DNA from: Microthrixaceae bacterium
GTDB lineage: Bacteria > Actinomycetota > Acidimicrobiia > Acidimicrobiales > Acidimicrobilacustridaceae
Assembly: GCA_023264915.1 (NCBI GenBank)
Contig: JAHFUU010000120.1
Span: 1-7,286 of the forward strand
Reading direction: 5' to 3'
Length of the DNA: 7,286 nucleotides
Under the pieces are notes generated by a model. That model did not search any database, was not told the DNA's origin, and was given only the letters and a program-made list of their open reading frames with translations. Positions 1-6,918 of the stretch are shown piece by piece. Positions within the stretch are counted from its first letter, which is position 1; every line of letters begins with the position of its first letter. The translations under genes and the position numbers were made by a program.

Positions 1-168
1 GAGCTGCCGGTACCGAGCGCGGCGCGCGCGGTGCTCGCGAAGCCTCAGCTGGCGGCTGCTCCAGGCGCTTGCCAAGAGCGACTGACAACCCGTTGTCGAT
101 GTCGATCCCATCCCGACCACATGGCTCGTCGCGTCCGGGCAGAGCCACCCACTTGGCCCTGGGCGCCG
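1..168. other. Unassigned flank downstream of the glycoside hydrolase
   Basis: No gene can be assigned here. On the plus strand the frame beginning at base 2 is open from the left edge to a TGA at 83-85. Its codons end mostly in G or C, so it could be the last 27 codons of a gene convergent with the hydrolase, but the residues are Arg-rich and match no family I know. The frame beginning at base 1 is also open, but its codon use deteriorates after about base 60. A small inverted repeat (GACAAC-CC-GTTGTC, 84-97) and a weak GGCTC/GAGCC stem (123-146) lie where a terminator for the hydrolase would be expected. Neither has a T-tract. Confidence 0.3.
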
Positions 169-2061
169 TCACCCGGTGAACCGCGGCATCGCGGTCGCGG
201 GCCGCTGGGCCATCGTCGCCTGGTTGGGCCCCGCGGGTGCCGTCGAGGACGGGGCCAGCGAAGAGGGCGCATCGCCCGTGCGGGTCATGCGGACCGCAAC
301 CTCACCTGAGAACACCGGAACGTCAAAGGACGTCGTTGCGCCCGACGCCACCACAGTCGGACCCATGACCGCAGTGCCGGTGAAGGCATCGACGATCTCC
401 GTCTGCCACGTGCCGGGCGCGAGGCCGTCGATGTGAGCAGATGCGCCGAGGATGGGATGGTCATCGGGCTGGAACCACCAGTTCGCCGGGTTCCTCACCC
501 AAGCCAGCGCCTTGGTGCGGCCCACCAGCGCCAGCACCTTCAGATCTCCTTCGGCTGGGGCGTTCGCACTTGCGGCACCGGGCATCAGCTGTTCCGCCGG
601 TGGGTCGACCCCTTCGAGCAACCCGGCCAAGCCGTCGAGCATCGGTCCGTACAGGCTGTCAGGCTCGACCACGTTGTCCCACCACCAGCTCATCCCTGCA
701 CTGGCGCCGCCGGAGAAGAACCCGGACCAGGCTTGCTCGTGGATCCCCTGGCCCGTGGGATCAGCAGCTCGCGTCTCGGCGGGCCCCCTGCTGTCAACCC
801 CGGCCTCGGCGAGCATCACCGGCTTGGCCAGCTGCGACAGCACGGGCTGGGCCGCCGGAACGACCTCGGTGAAGTCGACCGGGAGCGAGCTGCCCAACCC
901 GTACAGGTGCACCTGCACGGTGTCGATCCCATCGAGGGCCCACAGCCCTGCCCAGGCAGGTGAGGGAGCGAGGAAGTCAAGCGGGTTGGCGATGCTGGTC
1001 GTGACCAGGTGGTCATACGGATCCAATGACGCGAGCACGCCCGCCATGTGATCGTGCCACGAGACGACATCGGCCGGTGAGCCTCCGGTCAGGTCCACCT
1101 CGTTCCACAGCTCCCATATGACGTTGGGTGACGCCCCCCAGCGAGCCACCACATATCGAAGGCGTCGTTCGAACAGCTCACGTGCGACGGGGTTCGTGAA
1201 GAACTCCTGGGGGGTGGCAAGCGGCCCACCGTTGAGCTGGTTGTAGGGGTTGGATGCCCACTCGCTGTTGAACGCCGTCGAGAAGGCGCCGTGGTTCAAC
1301 AGCACGAGTTGCACGACGATGCCCCGGGCGCGAGCCGCGCTCATCACGTGGTCGAGCTGCCAAGCCCGATCCATGCGGTTCGTGTAGTCACCGAGACCCG
1401 TATCAGCCCATTCGATGCCCATTGCCCACGACGGCATCCACACCCGGACCCAGTTGGCTCGGTGCGCGGCGAGATCGTCTAGCCAGCGGTCATAGTCGAA
1501 TGTGCCACCAGCGCCGTACCACCCGAGGTTCTCACCCAGAGGTACGAGCTTGCTTCCGTCGCTGAACGCGAGATAGCGCTGGTCCGCGGGGCTCACGACC
1601 GGCCAGCCGTGGTCCCCAACCTCCGGCGCGCACGAGAAGTGCCCTGTCGGTGTTGTCAGCGGTCCTCCTCCGGTGTCGATCGTGGCCGACCACGACCAGT
1701 CACCGGCGACTGGCGGCGTGAAGCGCGCCTTCCACTCGAGTCCCCCTGCCGGGGTGAGCACCTCGTTGCCCCCGACTTGGGCTCGGGTGTAGTCGACCAT
1801 CGCGAACGCCGGGGTGGTGAACGAGCTGCCCGACGCGCTCGTGAAGGTGGCTCGCACATCTACCAGCTCGGGGTCGAAGGGGTTGGCAACGGGTGGGACG
1901 CCAGGAACCTCGACCTCCACTGCCGGACACGGATGGCCCGTCGAACCCGCTGGTGTGGCATCGACCGGTGAGGGGAAGGCAAGGACCGCTACGCCAGGGC
2001 AAGCCACGAGGATCGATGCCACCTGGTAGATGCTCCCGATGAACCCTCGCCGCCGCGACAC
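169..2061 (-). CDS. Secreted glycoside hydrolase (GH-A clan, GH5-like) with N-terminal DUF5060-like domain
   Basis: A 630-residue protein predicted to hydrolyse glycosidic bonds of an extracellular polysaccharide; the substrate cannot be read from sequence. The N-terminus has a twin-arginine-like segment (RRGFI, residues 4-8) and a hydrophobic run ending in VDA (33-35), a plausible signal-peptidase site. LVAC at 18-21 also resembles a lipobox, so a lipoprotein is possible. Residues about 48-145 look like the DUF5060 beta-sandwich (Trp-rich FTPPVAGDWSW). Residues about 155-485 form a TIM-barrel catalytic domain. WELWNEVD supplies the conserved Asn320 and acid/base Glu321, KPVMLAEAG supplies nucleophile Glu419, and His385-Tyr387 and a WWWDN strand (459-463) fit the GH-A clan. 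Residues 505-592 form a C-terminal beta domain (ALAWVRNP), followed by a Ser/Thr/Pro/Ala-rich tail. The start is GTG, because an in-frame TAG lies three codons upstream. The gene is divergent from the carboxymuconolactone-decarboxylase-family gene. The fold and catalytic residues are well supported; the family number is not. Confidence 0.88.
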   Translation of the reverse strand: MSRRRGFIGSIYQVASILVACPGVAVLAFPSPVDATPAGSTGHPCPAVEVEVPGVPPVANPFDPELVDVRATFTSASGSSFTTPAFAMVDYTRAQVGGNEVLTPAGGLEWKARFTPPVAGDWSWSATIDTGGGPLTTPTGHFSCAPEVGDHGWPVVSPADQRYLAFSDGSKLVPLGENLGWYGAGGTFDYDRWLDDLAAHRANWVRVWMPSWAMGIEWADTGLGDYTNRMDRAWQLDHVMSAARARGIVVQLVLLNHGAFSTAFNSEWASNPYNQLNGGPLATPQEFFTNPVARELFERRLRYVVARWGASPNVIWELWNEVDLTGGSPADVVSWHDHMAGVLASLDPYDHLVTTSIANPLDFLAPSPAWAGLWALDGIDTVQVHLYGLGSSLPVDFTEVVPAAQPVLSQLAKPVMLAEAGVDSRGPAETRAADPTGQGIHEQAWSGFFSGGASAGMSWWWDNVVEPDSLYGPMLDGLAGLLEGVDPPAEQLMPGAASANAPAEGDLKVLALVGRTKALAWVRNPANWWFQPDDHPILGASAHIDGLAPGTWQTEIVDAFTGTAVMGPTVVASGATTSFDVPVFSGEVAVRMTRTGDAPSSLAPSSTAPAGPNQATMAQRPATAMPRFTG

Positions 2062-2067
2062 CCCCGC

Positions 2068-2073
2068 AATCTA
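2068..2073 (-). promoter_or_regulatory. Possible -10 box (TAGATT) for leaderless hydrolase mRNA
   Basis: TAGATT matches the actinobacterial -10 consensus TANNNT. It ends six bases before the GTG start, which would place transcription initiation on the start codon itself. No Shine-Dalgarno sequence is properly spaced, since the only G-run (GGGG) abuts the GTG. That is consistent with a leaderless transcript. There is no -35 match, as the expected region lies inside a GC-rich hairpin. The assignment rests on one hexamer in the right place. Confidence 0.4.
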
Positions 2074-2106
2074 GGGCGCCCCGGGCGTCGGGGACCCGGC
2101 GCGCCC
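2074..2106. other. Long GC-rich inverted repeat in the divergent spacer
   Basis: GGGCGC (2074-2079) pairs with GCGCCC (2101-2106). After one C-C mismatch, CCGGG (2081-2085) pairs with CCCGG (2095-2099), leaving a 9-base loop. This makes 11 base pairs, nearly all G-C. It directly adjoins the putative -10 box of the hydrolase. It could be a regulator-binding palindrome between the two divergent genes, or an RNA hairpin if transcription starts further upstream. It has no T-tract for a typical terminator. The structure is seen; the role is inferred. Confidence 0.45.
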
Positions 2107-2258
2107 AAAGCTGCCCTCCGTCCCGGACCCAAGCCGATGGTCTTGCCGCTCACCTCCGTTGGCCCCCACCAGACGGTGAAGTGGCCGCGCCGACTTGCGC
2201 CCGGTCATGTCTCGAGGATCGACTGGCAGGCAGCGCCGGCATCGGTGCTGACGAGATC

Positions 2259-2262
2259 GGAG
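2259..2262 (+). promoter_or_regulatory. Ribosome binding site deciding the 2269 start
   Basis: GGAG lies six bases before the ATG at 2269. The open frame extends upstream to another ATG at 2137, but that codon lacks a Shine-Dalgarno sequence and the extra 44 residues do not resemble the family. This site therefore favours the shorter protein. Confidence 0.6.
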
Positions 2263-2268
2263 CCGCAC

Positions 2269-2811
2269 ATGGCAACTGCGCCGCGCCTGGCGCCCACGAC
2301 AGAGGATGACTGGGACGAGGAGACCCGCGAGCTGGTGCTGTCAAACAACGGCCTGAACATCTTCCGGACGGTCGCGCACCACCCGAAGCTGTTGAAGCGT
2401 TGGCTCGTGTTCGGGCGTCACGTCCTGGCCAAGTCGAGCCTTCCTCCTCGCGAGCGCGAGCTGGCCATACTACGAACCGGGTGGCGGTGCGGCTCTGAGT
2501 ATGAGTTCGGCCAGCACACGGTGATCGGTTTGGGCTCAGGGCTCTCAGAGGACGAGATCCGCAACCTCACCCAGGACGCGTCGAGCACTGGGTGGTCCCA
2601 TGAGGACGAGACGCTGATCCGCGCTGTCGACGAGCTCGTGGATGATCACCGCATCAGCGACCAGACCTGGAGCGACCTGGCCGGAACCTGGTCGAAACAG
2701 CAACTGCTCGACCTCGTCTTCGCCGTGGGCCAGTACACCCTGGTCTCGTCGATGCTCAACACCTTCGGCGTCGAGCCTGAGGACGGCCTACCCGGCTTCC
2801 CAGCTGCGTGA
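2269..2811 (+). CDS. Carboxymuconolactone decarboxylase family protein (AhpD-like fold)
   Basis: A 180-residue, probably cytoplasmic, all-helical protein. The core RTGWRCGSEYEFGQH (residues 69-83) followed by GLSEDEI (91-97) is characteristic of a large actinobacterial branch of the carboxymuconolactone decarboxylase family (PF02627). In that branch the AhpD-type CxxC redox pair is absent and Glu/Tyr/His residues (E77, Y78, E79, H83) line the site instead. Here only C74 remains, so alkylhydroperoxidase-like thiol chemistry is unlikely. True gamma-carboxymuconolactone decarboxylase activity is also not indicated, because no aromatic-catabolism genes are nearby. The length is normal for this branch. 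The ATG at 2269 is chosen over the one at 2137 because of its GGAG site and because MATAPRLAP begins where family members usually begin. It stands alone on the plus strand, divergent from the hydrolase and convergent with the cyclase. The precise reaction is unknown. Confidence 0.88.
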   Translation: MATAPRLAPTTEDDWDEETRELVLSNNGLNIFRTVAHHPKLLKRWLVFGRHVLAKSSLPPRERELAILRTGWRCGSEYEFGQHTVIGLGSGLSEDEIRNLTQDASSTGWSHEDETLIRAVDELVDDHRISDQTWSDLAGTWSKQQLLDLVFAVGQYTLVSSMLNTFGVEPEDGLPGFPAA

Positions 2812-2824
2812 GGCAACCGCGCCT

Positions 2825-2837
2825 CGCTCCCCGAGCG
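2825..2837. terminator. Weak hairpin between convergent genes
   Basis: CGCTC-CCC-GAGCG forms a 5-bp G/C-rich stem 13 bases after the stop of the carboxymuconolactone-decarboxylase-family gene. There is no T-tract. The position between two convergent 3' ends suits a terminator, but the strength is low. Confidence 0.25.
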
Positions 2838-2873
2838 GCACGCAAACGCTGAGCACCCGCACCTAGCCATGAC

Positions 2874-2902
2874 CTCGCGCGACTCGCTCAGCGCGCTGCG
2901 AG
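2874..2902. terminator. Imperfect hairpin just past the cyclase stop
   Basis: CTCGC (2874-2878) pairs with GCGAG (2898-2902), and the stem continues inward through GCG/CGC after a bulge. It starts seven bases after the cyclase stop, on the minus strand. It lacks a T-run, so it is only a candidate terminator for the end of the minus-strand operon. Confidence 0.25.
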
Positions 2903-2908
2903 ATCTTC

Positions 2909-4036
2909 TCAACCGTCGGTTCCGGCTTGCCTGCTGAGGGACCACAGCAGTGTGGGCTCGCTGAATCCCTTGAGCATCCGCCGGCCAGCGGGCGTGACCA
3001 TCCACCCTCGCGGCAGCGATCCCCCTTCGTCCTCGAGGTGGGTCACGAACGACTCGCTCACGAGCACCTCGTCGGGGACAGCCTGGGTGGCAGCCCTGGC
3101 GGCAAGGTTGACGACCGGGCCGAAGTAGTCACCGCCGCGCGCGATGACCTGACCCATCGCGAGCCCGCCGTGAAGGGTCAGGCTGGGGTCCGCAAGCTCG
3201 TCGATGATCGAGATGGTGATGATCGCCGCCGCCATCGCGGTCGGCGCGCCGAACATGACCGCATCGCCGATGAACTTCACGACGAAGCCCTCGTGACGCG
3301 ATGCGCTGCCGACAGCGATCGCTTCGAACTCCTGAACCATCGCTCGAAGATCGCCGGGGTCCGCCTCCAGGGACAGCGAGGTGAACCCCACCAGGTCCAC
3401 GAACCCGATCGCCATGGTCGTCCCAGACGGGTTGTCAGGATCGGTGCGGGCCCTGCGGTTTCGGATGCCAGCAAGGCTGAGGTGGTTCCACATCAACGAG
3501 CTGAGGGCATCGAGGGCCTGGAGCAGCACCTGGTTGCCTGCGACCACGAGCTGATCCTTTTGAAGCTCGGACATATCGCTGCGCGAGAACGACATCTCGA
3601 CCTCGTCCAAGTAGGTCTGTATCGCCGCGTCCGCGAACCGGGCCAGGGATTGCCCCGCCGAGCGCAACAGCACGAGGCCGGTCTCTAGCGGGAGGAACGG
3701 GTTCTGGGTGACTGTCAGCAGCTTGTCAGCCGCTGCTTCGCTGACGATCGGTTCGGTCAGGTCCGGGAGGGGCAACCCGAGGGCCACCCAAACCTCTTGC
3801 ACCATCGAGAGCGGCTGCCCGCTGCGCTCACAAAGGTCCGCGAGGGAGACCGTTGCCGGGGGACCGTGCAGAAGCGCCGCCAACCCGTACAGACCTCCCA
3901 CAAGAGCGGACGCCTCGATGAGCTGATCGTCTGTGGCACCGGCCTGATCGAGGAACTCGAGCAGCTCGAGCCTCTGGGCGGCTTCGGAAGATCCGGGGTC
4001 ATAGACGCCTTCTGCCTCAAGCCGTTCGAGATCCAT
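2909..4036 (-). CDS. Soluble class III adenylate cyclase with Rv1264-like regulatory domain
   Basis: A 375-residue cytosolic protein expected to convert ATP to cAMP. The C-terminal catalytic domain (about 205-370) carries every canonical class III residue. Metal-binding D214 lies in GFVDLVGFT and D258 in KFIGDAVMF. Adenine-selecting K254 and D303 lie in VVKF and GGDYFG. Transition-state N310 and R314 lie in VVNLAAR. The Lys/Asp pair points to adenylate rather than guanylate cyclase. Residues 15-130 are helical; the segment around 61-92 (SLADLCERSG, then VQEVWVALGLP) resembles the N-terminal autoinhibitory, pH-responsive domain of Mycobacterium tuberculosis Rv1264 (Ad_Cy_reg), an enzyme of similar length. 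No membrane segment or HAMP domain is seen. The ATG lies 12 bases after the SEC-C gene stop with only a weak ribosome site, suggesting co-translation as the last operon gene. pH regulation is inferred by similarity. Confidence 0.9.
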   Translation of the reverse strand: MDLERLEAEGVYDPGSSEAAQRLELLEFLDQAGATDDQLIEASALVGGLYGLAALLHGPPATVSLADLCERSGQPLSMVQEVWVALGLPLPDLTEPIVSEAAADKLLTVTQNPFLPLETGLVLLRSAGQSLARFADAAIQTYLDEVEMSFSRSDMSELQKDQLVVAGNQVLLQALDALSSLMWNHLSLAGIRNRRARTDPDNPSGTTMAIGFVDLVGFTSLSLEADPGDLRAMVQEFEAIAVGSASRHEGFVVKFIGDAVMFGAPTAMAAAIITISIIDELADPSLTLHGGLAMGQVIARGGDYFGPVVNLAARAATQAVPDEVLVSESFVTHLEDEGGSLPRGWMVTPAGRRMLKGFSEPTLLWSLSRQAGTDG

Positions 4037-4048
4037 GCCAGGTTCTGC

Positions 4049-5503
4049 TCAGCTCTCCCCGTCCGGGGCTTGGAGCTTGGCGCCGTACCAGGCGGCGATG
4101 CCCGCTGCATCTGGACCGGACGGGCCTGACAGCGGCTCGAGCACTTCCAGGTCGGCATCGGCGAGCTTCAAGGGCACCGCGAGCAACTCGTCCAGCTCGC
4201 CTACAGGCCCAACCACAGCCAGCAGATGATCACCCGGTTGGGCCTCGGACGAGGTGAAGGCATCTGTCACCGTCACGAGCTCGTAGGTACCGGGCTCACG
4301 CAGGACCAGGTTCACGCCGGGATCTGTCGCTGCGACCTCATGGATCTGGTACCGCGACCGCGACCAGCCAGCCAGCAAGCCGAGGTCGAGGTCGTCCAGC
4401 AACGGGCCCTTGGCCGCCAGGTACCGATCCTGGAGGTCTGTCTGGTGCACTGCGAGGGCGATCAGGAACGGGTCGCCGCTCAGCGATGCAAGCCGCTCGG
4501 TGCCTTCGCCAGCCTCGGGCCCGGCCGCGGCTGCGGCGACAGCATGCAGCTCGTGGTCACGCCGCGCCGACACGAGGAACTGGACGAGCCTGCGCTTGAG
4601 CCACATGGCCCTGTTGTGGACACTCACCTTGGGCTCGCGGAGGCAGCACTGCTTGTACTTGCGGCCCGAACCGCACGGGCACGGCTCGTTACGACCTACC
4701 CCGCTGACCGGTGAGGTGAGTGATTCCAAGAAATCGAGGTACAGGCGCGACCCCTGGCCGGATTCGGTCAGCAACGCGAGCGTGCGGGTGACGTCGCCGT
4801 GCTCAGCGGTGTACCGGGCAAGCTCGAACTTGGCCACTCCGAGGCTCGGGTCATCGCGTACGGCTTGTTCCAGGAGCCGTTCAGCATCGAGGATCCGACC
4901 CCCGTTTTCAGCGATGCTGGCCTGGAGCACCCTCCCGCTCGCCGCAGGCGCACCGTCGAGCTGGGTCAGCCTCGAAGCAAAGGCCTCCAGTCGCTCATGG
5001 CTCTGTGGGTGTCGTTTGATTGCATGGTCTGCCAATGCCAAAGCGACCGTGGAATGAGCCAACGCCTCAGCGATCGCCGGAAGGTCCTCGGTCTCGAGCG
5101 CATCGTTGATGTCGCCTGGGGCATGCGCGACACGATGCCAGGCTTCCTCGACCAGCTGGTACCTCTCGTCGCAGCAGTCGTCGAACCCGAAGCGCGATCG
5201 GCGCTGGGCCTGGACGAGCTGGCGCTGGTGCTCCCCGAAGGTGAGGGGGATCTCGCTCGGGTCGCCACCCGTGGCGGCCTCGTGCCTGGAGAGGATCTCA
5301 TGGACCTTCTCGAGGGCGCCTGCCTGGTCGTCGATTCCCAGAGCCTCGAGGTGGCCACCTTCGAGAAGCTCGGCTACGAGCTGGTCGAAGGGAACGGGTT
5401 CGCGCCCATCGAGCACCTCCATGACGACGTCGAGCACCGCGGTCTCGTCTGGGTCGAGGGCTGCCGTGCCGGATGGGGGACCTGACTGCTCGCTTTGGCT
5501 CAC
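4049..5503 (-). CDS. SEC-C motif protein with TPR-like helices
   Basis: A 484-residue soluble protein with no signal peptide. GRNEPCPCGSGRKYKQCC (residues 270-287) is a textbook SEC-C motif, the zinc-binding CxC...CC element found at the SecA C-terminus and in many stand-alone proteins; the ligands here are C275, C277, C286 and C287. About 60 residues before it (about 190-255), helix pairs such as LLEQAVRDDPSLGVAKFELARY look TPR-like. A second Cys pair (C110, C111) lies in DDCCDE. The region after the motif is unassigned. SEC-C proteins of this kind are thought to bind ribosomes or protein partners, but the role here is unknown. Start choice: GTG at 5503 follows a TANNNT box. An in-frame TTG at 5536 overlaps the sulfatase stop (TTGA) and would add 11 residues, but its only GAGG has no spacing. 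The cyclase follows after 12 bases. Confidence 0.85.
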   Translation of the reverse strand: MSQSEQSGPPSGTAALDPDETAVLDVVMEVLDGREPVPFDQLVAELLEGGHLEALGIDDQAGALEKVHEILSRHEAATGGDPSEIPLTFGEHQRQLVQAQRRSRFGFDDCCDERYQLVEEAWHRVAHAPGDINDALETEDLPAIAEALAHSTVALALADHAIKRHPQSHERLEAFASRLTQLDGAPAASGRVLQASIAENGGRILDAERLLEQAVRDDPSLGVAKFELARYTAEHGDVTRTLALLTESGQGSRLYLDFLESLTSPVSGVGRNEPCPCGSGRKYKQCCLREPKVSVHNRAMWLKRRLVQFLVSARRDHELHAVAAAAAGPEAGEGTERLASLSGDPFLIALAVHQTDLQDRYLAAKGPLLDDLDLGLLAGWSRSRYQIHEVAATDPGVNLVLREPGTYELVTVTDAFTSSEAQPGDHLLAVVGPVGELDELLAVPLKLADADLEVLEPLSGPSGPDAAGIAAWYGAKLQAPDGES

Positions 5504-5510
5504 CTTGTTG

Positions 5511-5536
5511 ATCTTAGGAGTGACCGGTCGTGTCAA
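5511..5536 (-). promoter_or_regulatory. Possible internal promoter before the SEC-C gene
   Basis: On the minus strand TTGACA (5536-5531) is a perfect -35 hexamer and TAAGAT (5516-5511) fits TANNNT. The 14-base spacer is shorter than the usual 16-19. TAAGAT ends seven bases before the GTG at 5503, so a transcript would start on or one base before the start codon (leaderless). The TTGACA overlaps the sulfatase stop codon. If used, it would let the SEC-C and cyclase genes be expressed apart from the sulfatase. Confidence 0.35.
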
Positions 5537-6918
5537 CCTCGGTCAGCCAGGTCATATTCGGCCATGAAGTATGGGTGGTTCGGGTCATAGGTGGTGAGCA
5601 GGCGCGGCTGGTCGACCCGCATGGCAGGGCGTGACGCTGTACCGCTCACGCCGATTCGAGCGTCTCCGAGCTCTGCGCGGGCCCGGTGTGCCCGATCCCT
5701 CAGCTCGAGAGCACGGTCGGGGTGCTGTGCCAGCACGTCTGTGGTCTCGGCCGGATCTTCGACAAGGTCATAGAGCTCGTCGACCGGCTGGCCGTACTTG
5801 GAGAAGTGAAGCTTGAACCGGCTGTCACGCACTGCCTCGAGGTCGTTCATCCACCAGTAGAGCATCTCGTCGCGGGGCGAGCCGGCGCCCTCTTCGAGCC
5901 ACAGCCCGGACAGGTCGATCCCGTCAATGGCGAGGTCGGGGTGAATCTGAGAACCGCACAGGCCGGCGAGTGTGGGGAGAAGGTCCATCGCTGTTGCGAG
6001 CTCGGAAGTGGAGCGTCCTGGAGCGATCCTGCCGGGCCAGGACACGATGCCGGGTACTCGCATGCCGCCCTCCCATGTCGTGCCCTTCGTGCCGCGCAAC
6101 GGAGCGTTCGAACCGCCATCACGGGCAAGTGAACCGTTGTCGGAGGTGAAGAAGACGATCGTGTCCTCGGTGAGCCCCAGAGACTCGATCTCGTGGACGA
6201 GGACAGCGGTTGACCAGTCGATGCACTCCACGGCCGCCCCGTAGGTGCCGTTGTGGCTGGCGTTCGCGAAACGGTCCTGCACGTAGATGGGCAGGTGCAC
6301 GTACATGTGGGCGAAGTACAACAAGAACGGCTCGTCGCGGTGCGAGCGCATGAACCGCACCGCCTCGGTGAGGTAGCGCTCGGTGAGCGAGGCCTGGTCA
6401 GGTTGCTGCTCGATGACGTCCTCACCTGCCAGCAGCGGAAGCGGCGGCCAGTCGAAGCTCCAGCTGGTGCCTGCGTCGACCTGGCGGCCCATGTCATTGG
6501 AGTACGGCAAGCCGAAGTACTCCTCGAAACCGTGCCTTGCCGGAAGGAACTCGGCCTGGTCGCCGCAGTGCCACTTCCCAGCCATCATCGTCCGGTACCC
6601 CGCTGCACGAAGCACCGATGGGATCGTGGCTCGGCTTGGATCCAGACCCATCGGCTGGCCGGGGAACAGCACCGGCAGCCCGTCAAACGAGCCGAAACCG
6701 ACGCGGGGCGGGTAGCAGCCCGTGAGCATCCCGGCCCGGGACGGGGAGCAGACCGGCGAGGGTTGGTAGAAGGCATCCATCCTCAATCCCCGCATCGCCA
6801 ACTCGTCGATGGCCGGCGTCGAGTTCACCTCCGAGCCATAGCACCCGATGTCGCCGTAACCCAGGTCGTCGCAGTTGATGAGCACCACGTTCGGTGGCCG
6901 GTCCTGTTGAGTGCTCAC
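5533..6918 (-). CDS. Type I sulfatase (arylsulfatase family, Cys-type formylglycine)
   Basis: A 461-residue sulfate-ester hydrolase. CSPSRAGMLTG (57-67) is the complete sulfatase signature. C57 would be oxidised to formylglycine by a formylglycine-generating enzyme, which is not in this window. D17 and D18 (NCDDLGYGD) and D260, N261 (FFTSDNGS) form the calcium site. R61, K115 and H117 (GKWH), H208 (YVHLP) and K278 (GTKGTTWEGG) match known active-site positions. The substrate (aryl, glycan or other sulfate ester) is not determinable. The start is GTG at 6918, with AGGAGG six bases upstream and family homology beginning at RPPNVVLINCDD. The frame stays open upstream to 7164, but that extension translates a tandem repeat and overlaps the preceding gene. 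No signal peptide is visible, so the enzyme appears cytosolic. Its stop overlaps a TTG by 4 bases (TTGA), and its start overlaps the small ORF upstream (GTGA). Confidence 0.93.
   Translation of the reverse strand: MSTQQDRPPNVVLINCDDLGYGDIGCYGSEVNSTPAIDELAMRGLRMDAFYQPSPVCSPSRAGMLTGCYPPRVGFGSFDGLPVLFPGQPMGLDPSRATIPSVLRAAGYRTMMAGKWHCGDQAEFLPARHGFEEYFGLPYSNDMGRQVDAGTSWSFDWPPLPLLAGEDVIEQQPDQASLTERYLTEAVRFMRSHRDEPFLLYFAHMYVHLPIYVQDRFANASHNGTYGAAVECIDWSTAVLVHEIESLGLTEDTIVFFTSDNGSLARDGGSNAPLRGTKGTTWEGGMRVPGIVSWPGRIAPGRSTSELATAMDLLPTLAGLCGSQIHPDLAIDGIDLSGLWLEEGAGSPRDEMLYWWMNDLEAVRDSRFKLHFSKYGQPVDELYDLVEDPAETTDVLAQHPDRALELRDRAHRARAELGDARIGVSGTASRPAMRVDQPRLLTTYDPNHPYFMAEYDLADRG

Noticed and set aside
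84..97. Perfect inverted repeat GACAAC-CC-GTTGTC
   Set aside because: Two-base loop, short stem and no T-tract; too weak to call a terminator or operator alone.
433..963. 176-codon plus-strand open frame
   Set aside because: Antisense to the glycoside hydrolase; no recognisable domain, and the minus strand carries the WNE catalytic motif.
2133..2183. Minus-strand stretch reading HFTVWWGPTEVSGKTIG with good codon use
   Set aside because: Only 17 codons, with a stop shortly upstream and no start codon; too short to call a gene remnant.
2137..2268. 44-residue N-terminal extension of the carboxymuconolactone-decarboxylase-family protein
   Set aside because: The ATG at 2137 has no ribosome site and the added residues do not look like the family; ATG 2269 has GGAG six bases before it.
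2205..2270. 21-residue minus-strand ORF (MCGSDLVSTDAG...) antisense to the 2269 start
   Set aside because: No ribosome site, and it shares the CATG at the start of a well-supported gene; most likely chance.
2927..3688. 253-codon plus-strand open frame
   Set aside because: Antisense to the adenylate cyclase, which has all its catalytic motifs; the plus-strand translation shows no family features.
4799..5485. 228-codon plus-strand open frame with protein-like stretches
   Set aside because: It is antisense to the SEC-C gene, whose CxC...CC motif makes the minus strand decisive. Long mirror frames are expected in GC-rich coding DNA.
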